From assembly GCA_949317995.1 (NCBI GenBank), contig OX439052.1:43148599-43212598 (forward strand): a stretch of DNA of 64,000 nucleotides, in the 5' to 3' direction. Positions 56,001 through 64,000 of the stretch are shown in pieces. A program made the position numbers and the translations under genes. Positions within the stretch are counted from its first letter, which is position 1; every line of letters starts with the position of its first letter. A model generated the notes under the pieces. It did not search any database. It saw nothing but the letters and a program-made list of their open reading frames with translations, and had not been told where the DNA came from. The stretch comes from Acholoe squamosa. Its lineage: Eukaryota > Annelida > Polychaeta > Phyllodocida > Polynoidae.

Positions 56001-59000
56001 TTTTTTTAGCCCCCCCCCCTCAAGAGGGGTCAAAAATTTGTTAGCCCCCCTTCGGGAGGGGTCTGAAATTTTTATCTTTTAGGCTCATACTGTTAATATT
56101 GATGCTCCTTCAAATACCATAATCTCCCACGTATAAGCCTCACCCCAAACTTTGGAAGAAGCCATAAGCCACATCTTGGATTTGAAAGTTGAAGGTTTAC
56201 TAGTAGTACTTTTCTATAGAGCTAAATATGCAGTGGCTTCTGATTTTTATTTAAGTCACAGATTAGGCCTAAAAAAAATGTTGTGTTCAGGTAATGCTAC
56301 CTACCCTAATTTTTTAGCCCTGCCATAACTTTTTTTATGGGCATTTCAGGGGAAAATCTAATATTTTGGCACTTAACAAGACATGGAAGTTTTTTCATGA
56401 TCTCGCTCATCAATTTCGCGTCGCATAGGCGCAAACATATATACAGCCGGCCTAAAAAGAATTCTCCAAAATAAAAAAATTTACCTACCTACCCTAATTT
56501 TTTTCGACCCTGTTACCTGAACACATAGGCCTTATACGCGGGAGTTTACAGTAGCATTATCTTTATTAAATAAAGATAAATAAAGATGTAGTAGTTCGAG
56601 TGATACGCTGTGCTGTACCGTAAAGTCTCTTATGTAAGCTGCGGCTTATACTAGAACCAAAGCCAGGGTGCTTTTAATTTACTGTGGAGTAACATGTCTT
56701 TTATTATTGATACAGGTGTTGCTGGCAGCAGCCGTGTGTAACAAAGCTGGCAAAGGTACGTCATGTCATGTTTTATTTCTATTGACCCCTTAAATTATGC
56801 ACATTTGCTCTCAAACACTTCATTGGTGCATCATGCTGAGCCTCTGGGAGTGCATCAAGCCCATAGGGTCGGCATGATGCATGAATGCAGCTCTGGTGAG
56901 TTCTTCACCAGGGCTGTATTCATGCATCATGCTGTCCAATGGACATTTGATCCTTCTATGTATGGGGCCACCCTTAAAAATATGTCCGTTTCCTGTCCAG
57001 AGGGTGGGATATTTTAGACCCATGAGGGAGGGAAGGAAAAAAAAATTTAGGAAAATATTTTTATTTGTCATGAGCATTGTAAGCGGGGGCGGCATGAATT
57101 TGCCATCATGTTCTAAGATTTAGTGATTGGAAACCTAGATTCGTGTGCTGATGGACGGAAAAAAAACGGAAAAAAATAATTGTTTTTCAGAACTCAGGAA
57201 AAGATTTTTCCATTCTCACAAAAAAATCCACCAGGCCTCTGGACAGGAAACGAAAATATTTTTAAGGGTGGCCTAGTCAGTCTTTAAAGGGTGTAGTGCC
57301 ACATGAAAATGTTTAATTAATAGATGCAAATCCTGAAATATGAATGTCACCCAGTCAAGTTCATGACGAGCAACCTACCAATGACTTTCTTCATGCTGCA
57401 ACATGCGGTTACTTTTTGGGTTGACACATTAATGTTTTTATTTTGGCTTCATGGAGCATTCGTTTCTTCCTGAAATAAAACATAATGAGAGAAAAAAAAT
57501 TAGAAATTATAAGGTCATTAAAGGTTATAATCTATATGTATATCCCATCACATCTTACACATATCGCTATTTTATCATTGTAGCGATCATCTCACGCCAA
57601 TTTGTTGAGATGACGCGGTCGCGTATCGAGGGTCTTCTGGCCGCCTTCCCCAAACTGATGAACACAGGAAAACAACACACATTTGTCGAGACAGAGTCTG
57701 TGCGCTATGTCTACCAACCTCTTGAAAAACTCTATGTCGTTCTCATCACAACCAAGGCATCCAACATCCTCGAAGATCTAGAGACACTACGACTCTTCGC
57801 TAGAGTTGTAAGTAGATATATGATTGTGTATTTTGTAAAAGTATTTTACCCACCCCGAAATAATATGGATCATTCAGTGTTCTCAAAAACTTCCTATCAA
57901 CACAGGCCAATGTGGCCTGTACACTGGGATCTTACACAGGCCATCATTCTGATCACATCGCGGGACCAATTGACACACTGGGAGAGAATGCAAATATATA
58001 CATCTTTTCTACAAGAAATGTTTAAATTCATTGATTTGCAGATTGATATGTATTTAGTCAAAAGCTATGCTACTGTAAATTCTCTGGTTTAAGCTACGGC
58101 TAGTACCAGTACTCAAAACAAAATGAGGCTTAAAGGATCAGTCAAAAGAAGTGTGCGACATATAGGAGGTTATTTGGGCCACATTAATAGAACAGTACTA
58201 AAACTACAGTTTTCAAGCAAAAGATGAGGCTTATAGTCCCCTCAAAAGTAGGGGGTACGACTTATACAAGGGTGCGGCTTATACGAGAGAATTTACTGTA
58301 GATGAGTAGCTGAAAAATCCATCTCTATAGGTAGGGGACCATCAGAGCATATATACAATGTGTGTGCCTTATTTATGTTAATTCAGTATAATGATTGTGT
58401 CATTTCTTTGTCCCAGGTGCCCGAGTACTGTAAGGTAATGGAGGAGTCGGAGATCATCGACCAGGCCTTCCCCCTTATCTTCGCATTTGACGAGATCGTG
58501 GCCCTCGGTTACAGAGAGAACGTCAACTTGGCACAGATCCGCACATTCACCGAGATGGACTCACACGAAGAGAAGGTCTACCAAGCCGTCAGACAGGTAT
58601 GACTCATGATGTCTTGTCCCTTTAATCTTTTAAGGGGCGCTAATGCAGGAGAGCATCATGCCCATTGGTCGTCATGATGCACCAATGAAGTGCTGGTGAG
58701 CAGTCTCACCAGCACTTCATTGGTGCATCATGCTGACCCTCCGGGTGTTTATCATACCCGTAGGGTTGGCATGATGCTTGAGTGCACATATCAATCAATG
58801 GGCATGATGCATTGATTTAAGGGATCAGTGGCCATTAAAGGGTTCATCTTTTCACCCTTTTAAAGGTAAATAGTGCATCCTATAGAAAACCACATCCAAT
58901 GCATACATGAGCCCTTCAGGGATGATTGTGATCAGTCACTTTCATCCCTGTGTATTGAAAAGTGATTTTAAGGATTTTCTTCTCATTTTCTAACTTTTGG

Positions 59001-61815
59001 CCAAATTTCAGACCCAGGAGAAGGAGGCTAAAGAACACATGCGGCGTATGGCCAAGGAGCTTCAGCAGCAGAAGCAGCGTCCGGGAGGTAAGCGGATGCC
59101 GGGACTGGGCGGCATGGGACGCCAAGACTCGCCACTCATGGACACGTCACCGACCGACACACCCAAACCTTCATACACTGCCCCAAGGTAAGTTTCTGCA
59201 CACATGCCACCTTATTTGATGTAATTATTGCACATAGCCAAATAAGTGCAAACCCCCTTATTTTGCCCATATTCCAAAAACCTTCAATTTTCAAGCCCAC
59301 TTAAACTACTTGACAATGATTTGAGTTATTTTAAGTGCACTGTGTGGTTATTACATCGAATACAGTATTTTCATCTTTACTAGGAATCCATTGTTTTCTC
59401 TAGAGATTTCTGAATCTAATATGTTAATTTCATCCGGGGGGGGGGATGTATCAGAAATCAAAAGTTTTTCCTGATTTTGATGGCCAGTGGCATCTCTGGT
59501 TCCTATCACTGCAAATGCAGTAAGGGTCATAAACTGAATGGATGCATCAAGTTTCAGTGCTTCATTTATGTACGTTTTATTTTTCACTGGTTACAGCAAA
59601 CCATCATTATCGGGCAAGGCAATGAAGCTGGGGTCGAAAACGAAGGACGTCGAGTCATTCGTCGACCAACTCAAGTCAGAAGGAGAACGTAAGTGAAAGA
59701 TTGATTTAGGTTTCAATGAGAATTTATGGTAATATTTTCTCAAAACTTTTGCACAGCTTACACTCAAAGTTTTACGGTATTTTACATTATGACAAGAACA
59801 AACATTCACCATTTCTCGTTTTACAGATGTTTCCAGTTCTGTCAAATCGTCAAAGCCGACGGCGGTAAGCAAGGCTTCCACACCCGCCAGTAACCAGGAG
59901 AGGTAAGCATACAATGACAATCGATACTAGCCCGTTAACCCTTAAGGGGCCACTGATGCATTAGTGCATCATGCCCATTGATTGTCATGATGCATGAATG
60001 CAGCCCTGGCTTCATTCATGCATCATGTAACTCTCCCAGAGGATTGGGATAATGCACCAATCAAGTGCCAGCGCTTCAATGATGCATCATGTCTACCCTT
60101 TAGGGATGAATCAATCCAGTAGGGGTGAAGATTCTTATGGAGATGTGTTAGTAGTTATGCAAATACATGTACAGCATTCAGATTCCTATCACCAGATTTT
60201 GCTTTTGTCCATAGTTCTACCTTAGCTTGACTCAAAATTTTGCTTCGAATTTATTACGTCCAATCTTTCAACGCTCATGTGTTTTGATTTTACTTGTCAA
60301 AATTGTAGACGTTGGGACAGGTAAGTTTGGCCTCGTGGACCAAAAATATTTGAATTTTCTGTCTTTCCTTCCCCAACCCCCATTTTATTTTCCCTAAAAT
60401 ATTCCGTAAAGGCACAAAACATGATATCCATGTGTTTGTGCATAAGGGTAGGTTCCTGGGAGAAAATGATTGTTTTACTTTTCTTTCTTTCATTTTGTAG
60501 TAAGGTCTTTGTAGGAATTTGTAGCAGTGTTTTCCTGGTTATAACATTTTCTCTTCAGATGAAGAAATTTCATCTTAAGGAAATAAAGTTTATGATTTGT
60601 CTGGATGAATTATTTTCTGTGGTTGTGAAGATGGTCTGGGGAGACGTGAACTTGCAGGGTTATATCGAACCAAAAATATAAAATATTTAGAGTGATAAAA
60701 GGAAAAAAAGTCCTGATTTCTTTCTATATTTTAGACTAGAATATTTATCTATTTATTTATTTATTCATTGGTCAGCAAAAAGTTGCAATGTGGTCTACCT
60801 TACCAGTTTTGTGGCTCACCTCAATAAATTGCAAGTTTGATACAAAGATAGTATTCTATACCAATACAATGAAGCCTTGCGGCCATAAACCCTTAGCAAC
60901 CGGGGATGGGAGCAAAAGATGTGTTCAGGTCACTCCATCCTACCTAGCCAAAGTGGGTCAAACGTGGATAGTTGTTTTTTAGCTAAGATGAGTTGAAATT
61001 CGACCAGAGACACGAGATTTCCAGCCCATATTTCTTTTTCTTTTCTTTTTTTTTGTGTGTGTGGGTGTTTTTTTTTTTTGTTTTTTTTTTTTTCAATAAA
61101 TCATATTTGTAAGCATGATTTTCTTTCCTATTTCAAACCAGTGTTCACATCAAGATCGAGGAGAAGATCTCATTGACAGCAGGCAGAGATGGGGGACTTG
61201 AAAGCTTTGAGATACATGGAATGTCAACAATCAAGATTAGCGATGAGAACAACAGCCGTATCAAGGTCCAAGTGGCAAATCGCGACAACAAGTCGATACA
61301 ACTACAGGTAAGCAACTGTTTTTAATTGACCAGGAGTGCATCATGATGCACCAATAAAGTGTTGACGAGTGCTCGTCAGCATTGATGCATCATGCCAACC
61401 CACCTCTCTGTTCCTCAAAATTCTCTCAGTTACACATATGTGCAGGCATTAACACATATAGATCAAATTGACCTTTAATGTAGTTTTCTCAGCATGAATA
61501 TATCCTAATCTGACAAAAGAAATTGTTAAAATAACCATTACTCACCCCTCAGAATAGTAATGTGTTATGGGTCATTAAATTTGAATTTTGAGTTATGAAA
61601 TTGATTAAATTTGATTTTTGAGTCATGAAATTGATTAAATTTGATTTTTTTTTTGTTTCCCTTGTAGCCTCACCCAAATGTCGACAAGAAGTTATTCTTG
61701 GCGGACGGTATGATACAGCTGAAGAACCCCGCCAAGCCCTTCCCGCTCAACCAGGACGCCGGTATTCTACGATGGCGCTTCCAGACCACAGACGAGTCCT
61801 ACGTCCCACTCTCTA
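53042..61815 (+). CDS. ARCN1: Coatomer subunit delta (archain), 3' end beyond window
   Basis: Exons: 53042-53044 (ATG only), 56716-56755, 57584-57807, 58417-58596, 59012-59187, 59597-59688, 59827-59902, 61142-61307, 61668-61815. Phases agree at each junction. A possible extra 12-nt exon lies at 60309-60320. The product starts [14 protein letters not shown] and continues with the longin-like domain ([25 protein letters not shown]), the [18 protein letters not shown] block, a variable Gln/Arg/Pro linker, then the start of the mu-homology domain ([29 protein letters not shown]). Delta-COP is part of the COPI coat on Golgi membranes and acts in retrograde Golgi-to-ER transport. Roughly the first two thirds are visible; the rest of the mu-homology domain is outside. 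Confidence 0.97.
54191..54440. mobile_element. Palindromic MITE, TACCGTAATCTCC family, in ARCN1 intron 1
   Basis: Ends TACCGTAAAAATCTCCTGCG and CGCAGGAGATTACGGTA. The interior repeats GTATAAGACGCACCCCC words and the AGTACTGTTCTATAGTAAAA centre shared with 13164-13413. Confidence 0.85.
54625..54985. mobile_element. Foldback element with ATTCGCTCTA word arms, same core as 29 and 30.6 kb
   Basis: Left arm words ATTCGCTCTA, CATTCGCGCTA, ACATTCGCCCTAGACCAT; right arm words TAGTGCGAATAGTCC, TAGAGCGAATGGTCC, TAGTGTGAATGGTCC. The core again has GGCGTAGGGACAGTATC. Located in ARCN1 intron 1. Confidence 0.75.
55035..55295. mobile_element. MITE with AGGTAGGGT/CCTAAAAAAA parts
   Basis: GTGTTTCAGTTAAC...GTAGGTAGGGTAGGTCGG and GGTAGGGTCGGGTGACCTGAAACA...TTGGGCCTAA. 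Relatives at 56265-56530, 48555-48620 and 10585-10660. Confidence 0.55.
55832..56075. mobile_element. AGTGGTCATTATTTATC family, second copy
   Basis: Begins AGTGGTCATTATTTATCAAC; then GACAGTCAAAATTTTTTGCG, GCGCACAGGCTTTTTTGCTC and CCCCCCCTCAAGAGGGGTC. Matches in reverse orientation the segment 63840-64000. Confidence 0.7.
56115..56553. mobile_element. TACC(G/A)TAATCTCCC MITE holding a second element
   Basis: Left end TACCATAATCTCCCACGTAT at 56115, right end ATACGCGGGAGTTTACAGTA at 56553. The middle (56265-56530) is a CCTAAAAAAA/ACCTACCCTAATTTTTT inverted element, so this is another nested palindrome. Confidence 0.65.
56716..56755 (+). CDS. ARCN1: ARCN1 exon 2
   Basis: After [21 protein letters not shown], ends phase 1 at AAAG|GTACGT. 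Confidence 0.95.
56790..56950. mobile_element. CATGATGCA palindromic MITE copy in ARCN1 intron 2
   Basis: CACTTCATTGGTGCATCATG, GTCGGCATGATGCATGAATG, CTGTATTCATGCATCATGCT in mirrored order. Confidence 0.6.
57584..57807 (+). CDS. ARCN1: ARCN1 exon 3
   Basis: After [25 protein letters not shown] and [16 protein letters not shown] of the longin-like domain; ends GTT|GTAAGT, phase 0. The open frame continuing to 58092 is read-through into the intron. Confidence 0.96.
58071..58300. mobile_element. TACTGTAAATTCTCT palindromic MITE in ARCN1 intron 3
   Basis: Ends TACTGTAAATTCTCTGG and GAGAGAATTTACTGTA; interior GCTTATACGAGAG-type words. Same subfamily as the outer element at 15908-16541. Confidence 0.8.
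58417..58596 (+). CDS. ARCN1: ARCN1 exon 4
   Basis: After [60 protein letters not shown]; 60 codons, ends CAG|GTATGA. Confidence 0.97.
58618..58845. mobile_element. AACCCTTTAA palindromic MITE in ARCN1 intron 4
   Basis: Left TTTAATCTTTTAAGGGGCGC, right GCCATTAAAGGGTTC; near-perfect internal stems CAATGAAGTGCTGGTGAG / CTCACCAGCACTTCATTG. Confidence 0.8.
59012..59187 (+). CDS. ARCN1: ARCN1 exon 5
   Basis: After [28 protein letters not shown] coiled helix then Gly/Pro-rich linker with [10 protein letters not shown]; ends AAG|GTAAGT, phase 2. Confidence 0.95.
59597..59688 (+). CDS. ARCN1: ARCN1 exon 6
   Basis: After [28 protein letters not shown] and [10 protein letters not shown], the conserved linker block; ends phase 1 at GAAC|GTAAGT. 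The out-of-frame plus reading to 59692 is a shadow. Confidence 0.95.
59827..59902 (+). CDS. ARCN1: ARCN1 exon 7
   Basis: After [28 protein letters not shown] then ASNQE; Ser-rich linker, ends GAGAG|GTAAGC, phase 2. Confidence 0.88.
59938..60120. mobile_element. AACCCTTAAGGGGCC palindromic MITE in ARCN1 intron 7
   Basis: Starts AACCCTTAAGGGGCCACTGA; CATCATGCCCATTG and CATGATGCATGAATGCAGCC blocks; the right end has decayed. Confidence 0.65.
60309..60320 (+). CDS. ARCN1: Candidate 12-nt ARCN1 microexon
   Basis: ACGTTGGGACAG sits between a T-rich AAATTGTAG acceptor and a perfect CAG|GTAAGT donor. Its 12 nt preserve the phase-2 junction between exons 7 and 8 and would insert four residues (R-W-D region) before VHIKIEEK. 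No transcript evidence is available here. Confidence 0.45.
61142..61307 (+). CDS. ARCN1: ARCN1 exon 8: start of mu-homology domain
   Basis: After [62 protein letters not shown]; ends CAG|GTAAGC, phase 0. Confidence 0.96.
61668..61815 (+). CDS. ARCN1: ARCN1 exon 9, last one in window
   Basis: After [58 protein letters not shown]; ends TCTA|GTAAGT, phase 1. No further exon is seen to 64000. Confidence 0.95.
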
Positions 61816-64000
61816 GTAAGTTACATTGATGATCGGCCAAAACTGATATTCCTCAAAATGTAACTTTTTTACTCTACCTGCCATATCTTCATGTTCAAAC
61901 CAGGATTCTTGTAACACTGTAATCATACTGGCGTGCCGCCAGTGCCCTTTTCACTGCCGCCAGCGTGTTTTTACCTCAGAACCTTGAATTTGGTAAATAG
62001 GCCAACTAGAACAGAAGTTATAGCCATCGGCACAAAATCTGAACCCTGTGCATCAGCGATATGAGTTCAATTAGGCCCAACTAAGCTACAGTGAGCCTCT
62101 TAACTCGTTCATTAGCCAAAGCTGATATAGGTGGCATTACAGTAGATTCTTATCGCATGAAAAAATCTGGCAGACCACCGCTTTATTTTACTGTGTGATT
62201 TCTCAATCTGCGGAGATCCGTTAAAAACTTCATAGGCGGCGAAAGCATTAATGTATCATGTCAACCTTATTGGGTCAGCATGATACATGATGACTACATT
62301 ATTGACAGGTTTTTCCTAATTAACTCGGAAAGCCGAGTTACAGGAGACAGGTAGGGGCACACATAATTTTAAGATCGCAAAATCAGTATTTCAGAGATGG
62401 GACTGTTGAGTTCATCATCAGATATCTTCGAAATCCTGAAATGATAGAAAAAATAAAATATACCATGTGATAGGATATATGTTCAAGATACATGTACTAA
62501 TGTGTTTGTGTTATCAGTAATATATGTATTAGGGAGTGGTCATTATTTATCAACGGGGGGGGGGGGCTGGTGGGTTTGAGGTGGGGCAGAAAAAAATTGG
62601 GGAAACCCGGCTGAACTATATATAGAGTCTGCCTCCACGTTAATTGGCACCAGCTGGTGTCCACCTCCTTCAGTGGCCTCTGGGTGAGCTGTGTGAGACA
62701 GCACCGGGTACAAACACTACCAGGTCCTTGTACCCGGACCATAGGGTTACTACTGAGCTGCTCATTGATATGGTGACATTGATGCACATTTCACACTAAA
62801 ATACTTTCACAACACATTTTTGAGATCCACCCATCTATGGACACTGTGACATGTGTATATCAAGAAGTTATACCATGAATCTAATGTGAAAAAGTCAAGG
62901 AAACACAACAATTTTAGAACCAATTACTTCTGGGTATATCGTCACTGGGAGGCATATACCCTTCTTATAGACATAGATCAGTTCAGGGTCATCTTATTCA
63001 AGATCATCTGCATTTGAAAAGGGAAAGAACCCTGGAAGAATGCCAACACCTTATATGTACAGGAAGGGGATGGGATGAAGTGACAAAACTGAACATTGCT
63101 GCTCGGATCTTGATTGGGTATAGATGCTGGGTAACTTTTACCTAGCTCCGGATTGGTGTATACTAATAAATCAATATTATATAAAAGGTCCTGAAAAGTA
63201 TTATGAATGGTTCAAATGCATTGGATCGTACATATTTTTATCACTTTATATGAGCATATCCTATGAATTGAATGTGATGGTAAAGTGTAACAGAACATCC
63301 CTTTAGGTGTGTCTATCATGCCTACAGACAATCAGCAACATACAAAGCCTTTAACCCATGGGCTTTGGTGAACAGTTCAAGGTGGATAGTCTGTTTAGCT
63401 TGTGGAAAACCTTTTATGTATTGTGATGGGCTAAATTATATATTGATTATTTATAAATCAATTACATTTACAAAGCCCATTTCAGTATTAGACTAGTGGC
63501 AAGCTACAGAGGCCGGATACAGATGCCTTTATACTAATTGGTGCTAATCCTGTGTCATCACAAATTTCTGCACATTTGCATCGTGGAATAAGTTCTTGAT
63601 ATGCCACAGGTGAGGGGATTTCAATAACTTGTCATGAATGAATTTTAGCGTGAAATGTGCATCAATATCACCATATCAATGAGCAGCTCAGTAGTAACCC
63701 TATGGTCAGGGTACATGGCTGCTTGTGATGTTTGTACCCGGGAGGAGGGTGAAGGGGGTGGTCAAACCACAGAATGCCCCCTGTGGTGAGGACCGACGCA
63801 CACCGAGGAGGGACAATAAACAGCTGGGTTAGGCTTATTGACCCCTCTTGAGTCGGGGGGGGGGCTAAAAAAAATTTACCCTCTTTTTAGCAAAAAAAAA
63901 AGCCTGTATATAGTTCAAAGAGGGGCACAAAAATTCTCGGGGGCGCAAAAAATTTTGACTACCGTCAGGGGGGGCGTAAAAAATTCCTGCGCGTTTAACA
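61816..64000. other. ARCN1 intron 9 (partial), repeats only
   Basis: No further coding exon seen. Holds a CATGATGCA fragment (62235-62300), an AGTGGTCATTATTTATC left end at 62532, a long inverted repeat, and a G-rich block from 63840 that matches 55832-56075 in reverse. Confidence 0.6.
62700..63745. repeat. Inverted repeat, arms about 100 bp, spacer about 840 bp
   Basis: Left arm 62700-62805 (CCGGGTACAAACAC..., CATAGGGTTACTACTGAGCT, GATGCACATTTCAC) is the reverse complement of 63640-63742 with few mismatches. Bounded outside by the two ends of the AGTGGTCATT/G-run family, so the whole may be a longer member of that family. Confidence 0.8.

Noticed and set aside
57451..58092. 213-codon plus frame as a complete protein
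   Set aside because: Only 57584-57807 is real (ARCN1 exon 3); flanks are intron, with good acceptor and donor.

Overview
This window is animal nuclear DNA. Genes have GT-AG introns, exons are separated by kilobases of repeats, and the gene families are metazoan: C2H2 zinc-finger factors, a seven-helix receptor and the coatomer delta subunit. The protein style, the DIRS and non-LTR retroelements and the dense palindromic MITEs suggest a marine invertebrate, such as an invertebrate deuterostome or a lophotrochozoan. I cannot name the species. No viral, plasmid or bacterial operon signal was seen. Layout: (1) 1.3-15.6 kb, minus strand, is a zinc-finger locus. Seven exons (15614 to 6605) give an 817-residue protein with an N-terminal ZAD-like cysteine module. 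Three more exons (5275 to 1316) encode a second set of about 21 fingers with no initiator of their own. Every coding intron is phase 0 and the two 3' ends are colinear paralogues, so one promoter may feed two alternative C-terminal cassettes, or a tandem duplicate has an unseen first exon. (2) 15.6-19.9 kb is non-coding and holds palindromic repeats. (3) 19.9-25.8 kb is an apparently intact DIRS-type tyrosine-recombinase retrotransposon on the minus strand (gag, RT-RNase H, recombinase) with perfect 46-bp terminal inverted repeats and a related 320-bp hairpin at one end. (4) 25.8-37 kb is repeats, including two foldback elements with a shared core, and a decayed non-LTR retrotransposon split by a small terminal-inverted-repeat element that itself carries a piece of another LINE. 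(5) 37-44 kb, minus strand, is a class A GPCR (43342 to 39344, 438 residues) with a separate signal-peptide exon. Its intron holds a 33-bp minisatellite with 132-bp higher-order structure. A broken tandem copy of its 3' end lies just downstream. (6) 44-52.9 kb has no genes; it holds MITEs, a 2.3-kb foldback and two elements made of short repeated words. (7) 53.0 kb to beyond the window, plus strand, is the delta subunit of coatomer (ARCN1, archain). Nine coding exons plus a candidate 12-nt microexon are visible, and the last exons lie outside. The genes are unrelated in function: ARCN1 is housekeeping vesicle traffic, the receptor is signalling, and the zinc-finger locus is probably transcriptional control. 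The strongest theme is repeat biology: several palindromic families have conserved ends or cores, but the short tandem words inside them differ from copy to copy.
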